Positions 22,801 to 34,800 of a stretch of DNA of 64,000 nucleotides are shown here, piece by piece. The translations under genes and the position numbers were made by a program. The DNA is from Maniola hyperantus (Eukaryota; Arthropoda; Insecta; Lepidoptera; Nymphalidae), in assembly GCF_902806685.2 (NCBI RefSeq), contig NC_048549.1, positions 12,851,594 to 12,915,593 on the forward strand, given 5' to 3'. Below the pieces are notes generated by a model. The model was given only the letters and a program-made list of their open reading frames with translations. It was not told the origin of the DNA and did not search any database. The stretch's first letter is position 1; the number at the start of each line of letters is the position of its first letter.

Positions 22801-23600
22801 CAAATCTTGAATAGGATACCAACATCTTTAAACTGAATGATAACATTGCCTCATGGTCTTCTTATTTGAAATAAATTATTCCTAGTTATTTGCGACATGT
22901 ACAGCCTTTATCTAATATAAATATACCCTATCATGACAAATATTTACAACAGTATATTTTAGCTACTTACCAAGTAAATTTTAATGATAATAATAAAATA
23001 AACACTAATGGAAAGATACAGAAAACAGTTAATAACTAAGTACTAAAGGTAAAGGAAAAAAAGTAAAGAAATAAAGACAGTAAGCTAAAAAAACTAATCT
23101 AGACGCTCCTTTGCAAGGCGTTATTGATTTCACTTAAAATACTAAAATATGAAAAAACGATTACAAGTTAAAATATTAAAAAATAATCAGTTGCTCTACT
23201 CATAATCTATTTTTTTCTTAGCTGCCTTAAAGGGTAAACAAATAAAAAAATACGTAAGCAACATACTGGTTTCTGCGACATTTTTCCATTATAAGTTTCA
23301 TTGTTAGATAGGACTTAGGCTTGGTATCCACCTAAGTAAACCAATCCGATTTTTAAAAAATGACGTGATAATTTTTTCACGTCATCTATTTTGAATCTAA
23401 TTGGTCGATTGAACAAAACTCTTCTCCTCTCCGCTTATGTGGATACTAGGCCTAAGAATGATACATGAATCACACATCTCTTGAGGAAAAACAAAACTTG
23501 TTTACTGTTCAAGTTGGGTAAGAAAAGATAGATTGTACATCTACATAAACTATGGATTTCAAGATTAAGTATTATACCTAAATTACACAAACTGTGGAGT

Positions 23601-25503
23601 TTACAACAAGTTTACATTTGACTGTCCACCATTGATTTTTGAGTATGCTCTTCTATAAAAATTACAACAGAAAAACGAGCTCATAGTCGTGTTTAGCGAT
23701 GAGGAACTTTGGGAACGATACAACCCTGATGACACCTCCTCAATGCTGGTTTCACCGATGAACTGTTGCAAATCGTTTTTAGGAAATCCCTCTCTATAGT
23801 ATTGCTTAATGGTATCATATGCATCCATTATCACCGATATGAATAAACTTAGAACTACATAAATATACAAACTTATAAAGGAGTATAGGTAAACTCGGCT
23901 GAACCACCATAGCATTGGTGATTTTTTAGACATGATCGAAAAAGTTGCGAACATATCATCGCCGTTAATAAGTGAAAATAAACATTCGGAAGTCGTAGCC
24001 AAAGATCTGAATTTCATATGATAAGGGCCTAACACAAGCCAACCGCAAAAAGTAAATCCAGCGTAGAGTAACAAAGCGCAGCAGGAAAACCTAAATATTT
24101 TCGGCGCAGCCGTTTTCAGTGTCAATATAACAACATTGTACGTTTTAAAGAATCCGAGGTAACGCAAAACTCCGAACCAGACTAACAGGTTTCCTATACC
24201 CAAAAATAAAGAACACACATTCCACTCGTCGTATGTGAACTGATTACGTTCGATTTGTTCTTTCATCGCTGATCCCATGATGATCAAAACGTCGTTAACT
24301 ATAATCATAATGTACCAAATATTGAGGAATTCCAAGCGACCATCTAAACTCAGCTCCTTATTGTAAGCTCTTCTGAAAAAAGCACAAGTGATTCCTTTTA
24401 ATAACTGTGCTCTGTAAATAGCTCTGCTGCAGAGAATGAGCGAGGCACTACATATTATAATAACTAGAATATTGAGTATGCTTCTCAGAATCTGGTCTAT
24501 TTTATTATCCGTTACGTAAGTCTTGTCACCTTTACAAGTTAACTTGTGCGGTTCAGCCTCTAAGTACAACGACATTTTTCCATCGTGATCCTCGTTATCA
24601 AATACAATGCTGACATCAAATCTGAAGCAATCCGGTGGAGTTATCGGCCCTGCAGCTCTGAAATTTATAGTTTTCAAGGAAAACTTCAATTCAGCTCTAA
24701 CTAAAGCAGAGAAGTCGACTTTAAATCCAGCATCTTTTAAAAATTGTTGAGATTTAAAACCTTTTGTTTCCATACTTGTGAAGTTAGTACAATTGAATTC
24801 AATTTCAGCATTAAATTCGTAGCTCTCGTTAAAACCATTGATAATTCCTTTCTTATAATAGTAGTGACAGAATTCTGGGTCGGGTTTTATATTGTTTTCA
24901 TCATTGTACGAATACGGTCCAATGGCATTTGTCAAGTTTGAATACCCAGCATAGGCATAATCTAAGCTGTTGTAGAACTCATCAACTTTATAAACGGCTA
25001 AAGGGCCAGCGCCGGGCGGATACGCGTTTATCTCTCGTGTAGAATCCCATCCCAACAAAAACAAGTGTGAAAACGATATTCTGTTATCCCACGTATAGTT
25101 CACATGGTTGTATCTGTTATGTGCAAACAGACACAGCTGGAGGGTAACAAGCACTATTTTTATCACCTGGACGACGAATTTGTAAGGAAACTTACGTTTT
25201 GCTCGCCATTTCTCGATAGGATTCATAAAGAAGAACTGGAGTTTTCGACGCATTTTTTCTTCTACTTCGGCGAGCATCGTGGAATTTGGAGCCGACCAGG
25301 ACGTACCTTGGGAGTTTCCGCGGTTGGGTACATTATTGCTTTGTATTTCCTCTTTAGGTCCGTCTTCCACATCGAGTTGTCCTTCTGGAGACGTCATGTC
25401 TTCTAGTTTGATGTATTCGATTCGATCACTGCTCGGATGAGAAATCGAACGATTAAACTTGTACGCCCTCTTCAATAAAGGAAGAGGAAACACATTTATT
25501 GGA
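23601..25503 (-). CDS. Trpml: Mucolipin / TRPML lysosomal cation channel, main coding exon
   Basis: One long minus-strand exon encodes a TRPML channel, which releases Ca2+ and other cations from late endosomes and lysosomes. Translation from the first ATG (25397-25395) gives 598 residues, close to the family's usual length. The frame is open further up to an acceptor-like TTATTCCAG at 25504-25512. The frame's apparent upstream initiator at 25523 is TTG, not ATG, so at least one upstream exon is likely. Order: basic N-terminus with K-W-R-A-K-R-K-F-P-Y-K-F, first membrane segment, large luminal loop, further membrane segments, the pore helix and selectivity motif L-I-N-G-D-D-M-F (about 476-483 of 598), a final membrane segment and a cytosolic tail. 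The tail holds S-F-F-C-C-N-F, a possible palmitoylation site by analogy with mammals, and ends N-L-L. Whether the 36 residues between acceptor and ATG are translated is unresolved. Confidence 0.92.
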
Positions 25504-26074
25504 CTGGAATAATTAAAAAACAAAAACTAAATCAATTACATTTTTTCCGTATTTTCCTTTGTTGTTTTCCAAACACAGTTTCCAAATCACATAAAAGCCA
25601 AAAGGCATAAATAAATGACAACTCTGAACCAAACGGCTCTGAACTCACATCACATCAGTGTTTCCACTTACGATTTTGATTTTTAACTAGTTTCTGTAAA
25701 AAATGCCCTAAAATGAAATGCATTTTTATTGCACTTATCGATCGAATAAAATTTTTGAGAATTTTTTGGTGGATTATTTTCACTTTAGGATCAAATTAAA
25801 ACACTTTTCAAATAAGGGAAAATACCCTATTAACGCGATAAAACGGGGTTCACACTACAGACCTGCGATCGCCAGTGTGCATCGCGAGCTCGTTGCACAG
25901 AGTACTTTGTAATATATGAAATAGAGACCAAACTTCGAGCCTAAAATTGGAAATGCATCACAAGCGCCCCTAGATTTGAAATTTGGAACGATGGTGATTG
26001 AATCTATATCTACGTATATATGTAATACATAGGTATAGGTACTATATACATATTTTATACGCATAATATAGGTA

Positions 26075-27348
26075 CCGTAAAACTACACAAGTATGGTCCT
26101 GATTTGCCAATTTTCAAATTTGTTCTTTTCGCACTAGAGAATGGATTAACATATTTAATACCTATTGATGTTTTTAGATAAAGTAGAACATAGTAAGTTA
26201 ACACCCCAAGTCAAAATATAGTACGTGTGTTATTTCAAGTATTAAAAAAAATTAAAAAATTGGACCATTGTTGTATGGCATGTTGCCAACTATGGTTCAA
26301 ATTATAAATCATACTCGGGACGCATATTGTGACACATTGGACTATAATTGGGTGGTTTGTTTGAATGCCTGAAGTTTAGTTTTTAAGAAAAACACAAAAT
26401 AATGGGATCAAATCAGGTTTTATTGATTAAATTACACGTTACAATAGAATATTTTGTGAAAATTCTTTAAATCTCAAATCAAATGTTTTAAAATTACTTA
26501 TCAAATCTTATATACACAGGAACATACTTGCCCAGGTTTTGCCAGGTAAGTTATTTTTTAATTGATCTATTTAGCGACCATTTTTATCATTTTCACAATG
26601 CATCTCAGATCGAACATCGTAATAGGGAAGCCAAAGTTTCACATTTCTATTGCATGTTGGATAAAAGCAGCTTCTTCAGCTTCTGAAAACACACATTGAA
26701 GACCTGGCTGCCTAACTTTGTTACCCCGATACGCTTTTAATTTCAAAATTATCGAGTTTCTCGAATTTTATATTTTTCACCAGCTTGACGCTGGGTCAGC
26801 ACTTTGTTGCTTATATATCAATCAGACAAAGTTCCATTTGGCGATCACTGTAGCCCTTATATGCACGCCCTCCAACTTTCCTTCTCATAAACTTGTCTCG
26901 TGACATCATTTCTGGAATAAAACATGTTTGTTTTTAATTATGGTCCAAAAAAACGTTAGGATCATAGTTGAAACCTAAGTACCAAATTATTTAAAATAAC
27001 TAAAAAAAAAAATTAATAGGTGCAATTACAGAGAAAACTATATGTTAAATACATGTTAGCAACATTACCTTTCTTATGAATTCAACTCCGTGTCATTTTC
27101 CTCACTTTAGCCAGTGTTTACGAATAAAAGTTTGCAGAGTACTTATAACACGTCTAAACAGGTTTATCTTGCAGTAAGACGAATAAATTAAATTCACAAC
27201 GCCATCTCACCAAAAAGCACAAAACTAGTAGACTTATAGGTTAAATCAAGTAAAAACTACGAAGCAATGAACTAGATGTCACTACAAGTCGAAACCAATT
27301 CGATTTTGTTTAAAGAGGTAGCTGGACTATGGTTGTGTAGTTTTACGG
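26075..27348 (-). mobile_element. Internally deleted pogo/Tigger-like transposon remnant
   Basis: The ends CCGTAAAACTACACAA and TTGTGTAGTTTTACGG are inverted and flanked by TA on both sides (26073-26074, 27349-27350), as in Tc1/mariner-class elements. From an ATG at 26906 the minus strand reads R-R-K-V-G-G-R-A-Y-K-G-Y-S-D-R-Q-M-E, the DNA-binding start of many insect pogo/CENP-B-like transposases. Downstream comes V-F-S-E-A-E-E-A-A-F-I-Q-H-A, the next conserved segment. Stops interrupt both and the DDE catalytic part is absent. The ends, TA target and protein patches agree, so I am fairly confident of the superfamily. Confidence 0.75.
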
Positions 27349-27411
27349 TACGTAGGTACTAGGTACCTATATTATCCTACTTTCTTATTATTATTCTAGA
27401 TTTGGGTTACT

Positions 27412-27488
27412 TGGCTGATTTTTCAATCGTCAAATAACGATGGATTTTTGATTTTGTGAGTTTTATTTGACGATTGAAAAAATCAGCC
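27412..27488. repeat. 76-nt hairpin with ~24-bp arms
   Basis: GGCTGATTTTTCAATCGTCA at the left pairs with TGACGATTGAAAAAATCAGC at the right with one bulged T and a ~28-nt loop. A related but longer element is at 41217-41341, which favours a MITE relic over a microRNA precursor. Confidence 0.7.
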
Positions 27489-28144
27489 CTGAATAAAACA
27501 AAATATTTTTAAAATAATGTAGGTTATATTTTCTATACTTAATGAAAACAAAATTTATCATTTACATCGTAAAATGTTTTGCTGATGACATGACTACACT
27601 ATAATTTACACTAGAAGTAACTTTAATACACTAAATATGCACTAAAAGTTTAATACAATGAATAAAATACACTAATTACCACGCTCGTTGACACCACCAC
27701 GTCCCGTACCAACAAGTGCGTTCACATATTGTGTTGTGTTGGTACGGGAGAGGACATGGAGTGAAGTAATGATGGTGTCATCTTATTTCTGGATTTTCCT
27801 GTGCATTTGTATACTCCACCATCTTCTCTTTCTTTATATTATTTTTTCTTCTTTCAGTAATGATAAAATAGTTACATTTATATGATAATAAAATGTACAC
27901 TGACCAAATACAGTGTAACCAGAGTGATCTGTGTAAAGCCAGAAAAAGTATAACACAATATATTTTACCCCTATTTTTATACCCAGACAATGAATCTCTG
28001 AATTTACATTGGCTGAGTATAAAAATAGGATTAGGCCTTCAGCTGGTACTCGAGCTTCAACTCAATTTTATCCCAGACTACTGATTTCATTAACATAAAA
28101 AAAATCCTAGAGTTAAAATCTGTACCTAATATTAGTCGGTTTAT

Positions 28145-28385
28145 TATTCTTTTTTTTTTATTCAGATACAAGTTAGCCCTTGACTGCAGTCCCACCTGGT
28201 GGTAAGCGATGATGCAGTCTAAGATGATAGCGGGCTAACCTGGAAGGGGTATGGCAGTTTTTAGTAAACCCATACCCCTTTGGTTTCTACACGGCATCGT
28301 ACCGGAACGCTAAATCGCTTGGCGGCACGGCTTTGCCGGTAGGGTGGTAACTAGCCACGGCCGAAGCCTCCCACCAGACCAAAAT
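28145..28385 (-). repeat. SINE-1, head-truncated, minus strand
   Basis: Shares TCAGATACAAGTTAGCCCTT, GATAGCGGGCTAACCTGG and GCGGCACGGCTTTGCCGGTA with the complete copy at 56091-56432. The T-run at the left is the A-tail of a minus-strand insertion. The tRNA-like head is missing. Confidence 0.75.
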
Positions 28386-28805
28386 CCTAACATAAATTCA
28401 TCCTAAAATAGGGCGAAATTCTTTAAAACGGAAACATTGGCTACACAGCTAGGTAGGTACCTACTCAAAATTAGTAACAAATGACAGTAGTCAATGACAG
28501 CCATTCAAAAAAAAAAAAAATTAGCATAGAGATTTCTAGAGTAATGTCCGGTTTTAAAAGTAACTTGCAAGTTATTGATAGTGCAGTTGATCCCTAATAG
28601 GTAATCCCTCTCAATTTAGCCAACCTAAATACGTCGAATAGGGTATGTCACGAAAATGACAAATGAATTTGGTTATCTGTGACTGATGTCGTATTCGTAT
28701 ATAAATCTTTATGATTTTCCACGAGAAATATTTCATAAAACCACTCAATCTTGGAACAAAATTTATTCAAATAACCAATAGTGTTGATTAAAAACAAATG
28801 AAGCC

Positions 28806-31800
28806 ATGGCTCTGACACTGGACAAGCTCACCAATGACGAGAGGTACGTACAAAGTCGGCTGTGTTTGTTGTATGTTGTGCGGTTTTGCCAAGAGAAAGT
28901 TTACACTGTTGCAAAATTCTGGCTGAACTTGTTATTGCAAGCAATACAAACACATTATTTATCTCTAACGGTATCGTATTTATGTTATTTACAGGTTTAG
29001 TGGTGACAATATACTACAGTTTTTACTATATTTGCCCCTGGGGCTACTTTTGACGGCCTTCCGAGTAGCCCTAGGGCTTGTATTATGGATTGCCTCGATC
29101 ATTCTGCCAAATAAATCTGCTGTGAGGCAGCTACTGTCCACCCTTGCTTGTTGGACGTTTGGTAAGATAGAGTTTTAATATTTAAGAAAATCAAGGAACA
29201 AAAAATTTCTGCTAGATAAAAGAAAACAGCAAAAATTACAGCAATATAATATACAGATAAATAAATAAGCTAGTCATTTTAAAATTATGCTTCTGACTTT
29301 GCAATTTGGTAATATTAGTAGTTCAAGTTTACTTTTGCAAGGTAAAAACTCTTAAATCACCTAAGGTCAGATATTTGGCAATGAATCTGCTTTAAGATTA
29401 CAATAGTAATAATAGTTGTTATAGACTACTATAGTAATGCAGTGGCCCCGATTCTCTAGTCTCTGTCTAAACTAAATTTAGAGTATCTGCATCCCTTTCT
29501 TTTTACTAATGCTAAAAAAGGAACGGAACATGACTTTCACATTTAAAGACTCTAAATTTTAGTGCACAATACAAATTTAAACAGTAGGTTCGCGAGTGCG
29601 TGCTAAAATCACAGGTTTTACCATCTAAAAATTAAATTTAGAAATGTCAAACTGCTTCTGTCCTTTTCATATTACAATAGTAAGAAGAGGGTGCGAATAC
29701 TCTAAAATTAGGTTGTGCTTAGAATCGGTGCCATTATCTATGTTAATAATATTAGATAGGTATTTCATTACTAAACTCAAAAACAAATTATATATTTTAT
29801 TTCAAGAAGGACCACTAGTGTCATTTATGCTACATCTGTGACTACCACCGGTTTAGAAAGTCACTGAAAGGAAAGAGCCAGCAAGAAACTCAGCAGTTGC
29901 TCATTTCAAATAATATAAAACTGGCCCAGTGTGAGTCAGACTCGTGCACCGATGGTTCCATGTTACAGTTGTATTTTTTTTACATTTTGCATGATAAATC
30001 AAAAACTATTATGCGTAAAAATAAATAAAATTCTGTTTTAGAATGTACAAGTAAAGCTTTTTCATATGATACCCCACTTGGTATAAAAAAATAAAAATAA
30101 AATAAAATAAAATGTTTTTATTTTGACCAACAAGGATCATATTGGTGTTAGTGATTACACGAAACTTAAACCTAATTGTTAGTAATTATTAATATTATAG
30201 TAATTATTAATAGTATAGTTATTATTAGTATAGTTATTATTAGTATAGTTATTATTAGTATAGTTATCTTACTTTGAAAATTGAATATACTAATATTTGT
30301 TCATGTACACATTTTAATTTTTTTTTTGTGATGTAACCACAAATTCACGGTTTTCGGATTTATTCCTTTACTTGTGCTATAAGACCTACCTACCTACCAA
30401 GTTTCATGATTCTAGATCAACGGGAAGTACCCTATAGGTTTTCTTAACAGACAATGGACATACAGACGACAAAGGGATCCTATATAAGGGTTCCTTTTTT
30501 CCTTTCGAGGTACTGAACCCTAAAAACTACAATATTATCAATGTAACAATTCACTCCACCATCTTGTGGGAAACTAAAAGCTCAGACGTTATTTCCAAAG
30601 TTACCTGGTTTGCACTTAGCATATAAATGCCTTTTAATGAGGATGTGGTTATTATTCTTTTGACTGGCTATGGCTTCCATCTGACCTCTACAACCAGTTA
30701 AGAATATACAACTAGCACAGAGCTTATTCTATATCTTAGTGGCTAAATGATTTAGATAAAAAATGTATTTGTATGTACAATTCTGGTATCTATGCCATCA
30801 CTATCAGTGCCTTATCACCATAGACCACATTCTATAAGTCCTGCAAATTGCTATTGCGCTGGAACCATATCTCATTAACATCGAAATGACGTCATTTTGA
30901 CGTCAGCCGAAATAAAAATATACCATCAGCTCGAAACTTCAGTCTAGTGCTGACGTCATTAAAATGGCGGCCACGCGCTTTAGCAATTTGCGGGATTTAT
31001 ATCATTAGTGTCTTATCACCATAGACCACAATAGATACTGAAAGTATGGATACAACTGATTCCAGGATTGTGGGATTATGTGGGTGTGGGAAATGATTGT
31101 TCTCTGTGTATTTGTTATACTGTCCATAAAACAAGCCAAAATATTCAACAATCCGGTTACTCAAAATCACTTTTACTACTAGACTAGGAAGTAAATAATG
31201 CAAAATCACCCTATTAAACATTTTAATTGTTAGCAGTACCTCACTACTGTATAATCTTTTGTTTGTTATTTCAAGGATACTTTTCAAAATGTTAATAGTA
31301 ATACATACAACTGGCTAAATATTGGCTAGTTTGATCAGCTGTGGATTAGGAGGTCCCAGTAGGTTGGAGTCGATCCAGAGAAGTTTTCTTCCCGCTAAAT
31401 TTTAATATGCGGTCATTCAAGGGGCTGATCAACAAATTTTTGAAAAGCTGGCAACTCATTGGCGGTTCCTCTGGTTCTGTTAATGTTTAAAGGCGGAGGT
31501 AATCACTTAACATCTGGTGACCTGCCTGCTCGTTTTCTCGCTATTTTTATGAAAAAAAAAGTTATTGGGTTTCTCAGTAACAGTCCAGCAGTGGTTGTAT
31601 TGTGCTACAAGTTACAACCTACACCTCAATGCCTCGGAGAGCATATAAAGCCTGTGTTCGATCTCTTCCTGGTCATGTTGTCCCCATCCAACTGTGTGAG
31701 TGAGGGAATAGAGAACGCACACTTGTGTACAATAATATCACCTGCATACTTAAACAAGAGTGGCAACACCATTGAGAATGCGAAGGTGTTTAAAAAAAAA

Positions 31801-34800
31801 AAGAATAATAGGAGGCATGTTAAATGACTAATATTCCCCCTTTCCTCTCCAACTAAGCGTGATTCAGTCCACCCCTTTACCCGTTGAGCTATTGAGGGCT
31901 CTATAGTGTTTGTCTGTTAGCTATGCCAGGCTCAATCTTTGAACCCATCACGACAACGCTGGGTGCATAGTAGCTTGCATACCGGTGTCCCGGTGACACG
32001 CTCTTTCCCCCCCCCCCCCCCCCCCCCTCCCTCCTCTCTCTCATAATAGATAAGAGTAACGCGAGTGCCGTGATGGAGCGCGCTGTTTTATCTATATTTT
32101 CTATATTTTCCGGGGCTTGACCAAGTATTCCCGATTGGGTGATAGATATTTTGCGTGTTTTGTTTCAGGCGTGTACGTGAAAGTGAAGGGCAGCAGAGAC
32201 CCGCGCTGCAGCGTGCTGGTCGCCAACTATGTGTCGTGTCTAGACTCCCTGGCCGCCTCGCACACGCTCGGGACTATCAGTGTAAGTATCTGAACTAAGG
32301 TTGAGATCTATAGAGCGCACTTTGGTTTTTTTGTTAAAACGAGACAGAGTTATAGCGCTGACATAAATGTGTCTCGTTTTAACTGAAACTTAAGTCTGGG
32401 CAAAGTCAAAGTATGCTCTATAGATCTATAGTCCGTAAAATGACTCCTCACGCCATTTTAAATCAATAGGTCAACTGTCATGTCAAAAGTACAGTTCACC
32501 TTTAAAATAAGGACTAAAATCTTTGACATGAAACTTGATACATAGTTACAATGGCGCGTGACTCATTTTTTGCGCATTATAAGCCTATAAGACCTGGAGT
32601 CCTAAATTCAAGCCATCTGTTTTATACCTTGTTTATTGGTCAAAGACACCAACCACCATACAAAATTTCAAATTGTTTATAAAAAGTATTTGCAGGAAAA
32701 ATCAGGCAGATGGTCTCTTAACCACTTGGTCGGTTGGTTATTTCTATTTGATAATTGAAATATTTGTTGTGTCAAAAGTACCCTATAGCTTTGGATTCTC
32801 CCGAATTGACAGACAGACAACAAAGTGATCCTATACAGGTTATTTTTTTTCTTTTGAGTTATATAAATAACTAGAGGATGCCCGCGACTTCGTCCGCGTG
32901 GATTTAAGTTTTTTTTTAAATCCAGTGGGAAGTCTTTGATTTTCCGGGATAAAAAGTACGTCCTTCCCTGAGATGTGAGCTACCTCTGTACCAAATTTCA
33001 TCAAAATCGGTTAAACCGTTCGCGTTAGGCCGTGAAAAGCTAGCAGACAGATAGACAACCAGACAGACACACTTTCGCATTTATAATATTTGTATGGATT
33101 TTGTGAAAATTTTCGGTGAATGTTATTTGTTTACAGTTAAGAAAATGGAAGGTCCCACCATTTTTCGCATCAACACTCGGAATCAAGAATGCTGCTCAGT
33201 TTGTGAGAAAGTAAGCCATTTATAAATTGTAATAGTTGGGGACCAAAACGTTTTTTTATTTGCATATAAATAAACCTATTACTGGTTTCTAATTAAAAAA
33301 AAACCACATTTATTTTAGCGTAAAATTGATGTTCAAATTAAGTTATGGATAAGATAATAATTTGTATCTTTATGATACAGTTCTTTAGTGCACATAATAT
33401 TTCAGTCAAAATTATTATAGCATAAAGATCTTCATGAAAACGTTATTTACATTTGTTTACAGAGAACACTTCACGGAGAATCCCAGTAAACCCGTGCTAC
33501 TGCAGCCGGAAGGTGGTCCCACTAACGGCAAGGGACTTCTCAAGTTCACGGACTGGTCCTTCCCTATCGGCAACAGAGTGCAGCCCGTCGCTATCAGTAA
33601 GCTTATACATGGTTTATACATAGTCATTCTTACGTTGGCCCATATCTGCAGAAACAATTTGTATAGCACTCTCTCTGTAATGTAATCCCATACAAATGAT
33701 CTCAGTGGCCGTTAACCATTTTGAGGCAACAAACATTGTTTTCAAAAAACATTCAAAATTCGATTGGGACCAACTTGACTTTGAAAATGGACATAATTCT
33801 CGTAACCAGCAAGAACCTTTAGAAATGACATCAATATCGAATTCTTCAAAGAAAAAAGATTCCGGTGGACATCTTGGAATTGAAAATAAATATAATTTTC
33901 GTTGTCAGCCTCAGTACCCTGAAAAACGTCTAATGAAAGGGATAGCAATAGATTTAGACGTGCCATTTTGGTTTAGTTTAGACTAGAGATTGTGTACAAC
34001 TGAATTTGCCTCATTATATGCCCAAAAATACTTCTGCAATTATGTAAATTTTTATTTCTTCAATTTATTTAAAACCAGCGACTTTTTTGTAATATGTACT
34101 AAATCCGTCGGTCTAAACTATTGACTGCACGCAATAAATACCTTGAAATGCGTATCATTTTAGGTATTTATAAGTAGCTTTACGTTTACGTTGTTTCAGC
34201 TGTGGAGCGTGCCTTCACAAACGTGACAGTGCACCGTCCTAACGACAAATCGGACGTGTTCCCTTGGTGGGACGCGCTGTGGTTCCTGTGGACGCCGTGC
34301 TCTGTGTTCACTCTGAGGGTCCTCCCCGCCATAGACAGGAGGGAGGACAGCGACCAGGTGTTTGCTGAGCGAGTGAGGCAAGCCGTTGCTGACGCTTTGC
34401 AGGTTCGTGTCAGTTGACACACTACACAAACATACCAACGCTAGTGACTACGCTACACTACACTACACAAACATCCCAACGCCAGTGACTATACTACACT
34501 ACACTACACAAACATCATCCCAACGCCAGTGACTACACTACACTGCACAAACATCCCAACGCCAGTGACTACACTACACTGCACAAACATCCCAACGCCA
34601 GTGACTACACTACACTACACTACACAAACATCATCCCAACGCCAGTGACTACACTACACTGCACAAACATCCCAACGCCAGTGACTACATTACACTACAC
34701 TACACAAACATCCCAACGCCAGTGACTACACTACACTGCACAAACATCCCAACGCCAGTGACTACACTACACTGCACAAACATCCCAACGCCAGTGACTA

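Larger units (their letters stand above)
20663..23600. other. Intergenic region between transposon and Trpml
   Basis: Contains two SINE copies (21141-21345, 22570-22800), a half MITE of family C (21378-21494), a head-to-head pair of family D MITEs (21965-22440) and a palindrome (22515-22565). The last few hundred bases should include the Trpml 3' UTR. I saw no AATAAA close to the stop on the minus strand. Confidence 0.55.
25504..28805. other. Intergenic region between Trpml and AUP1
   Basis: A divergent intergenic region: Trpml runs left and AUP1 runs right. It should include the Trpml 5' exon or exons, which I could not place, plus both promoters. It also holds a pogo-like element (26075-27348), a hairpin (27412-27488) and a SINE-1 copy (28145-28385). 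I saw no recognisable core promoter motif. Confidence 0.55.

Noticed and set aside
27412..27488. microRNA precursor
   Set aside because: The hairpin shape fits, but a related longer element at 41217-41341 and near-perfect arms point to a foldback repeat. No small-RNA evidence is available.
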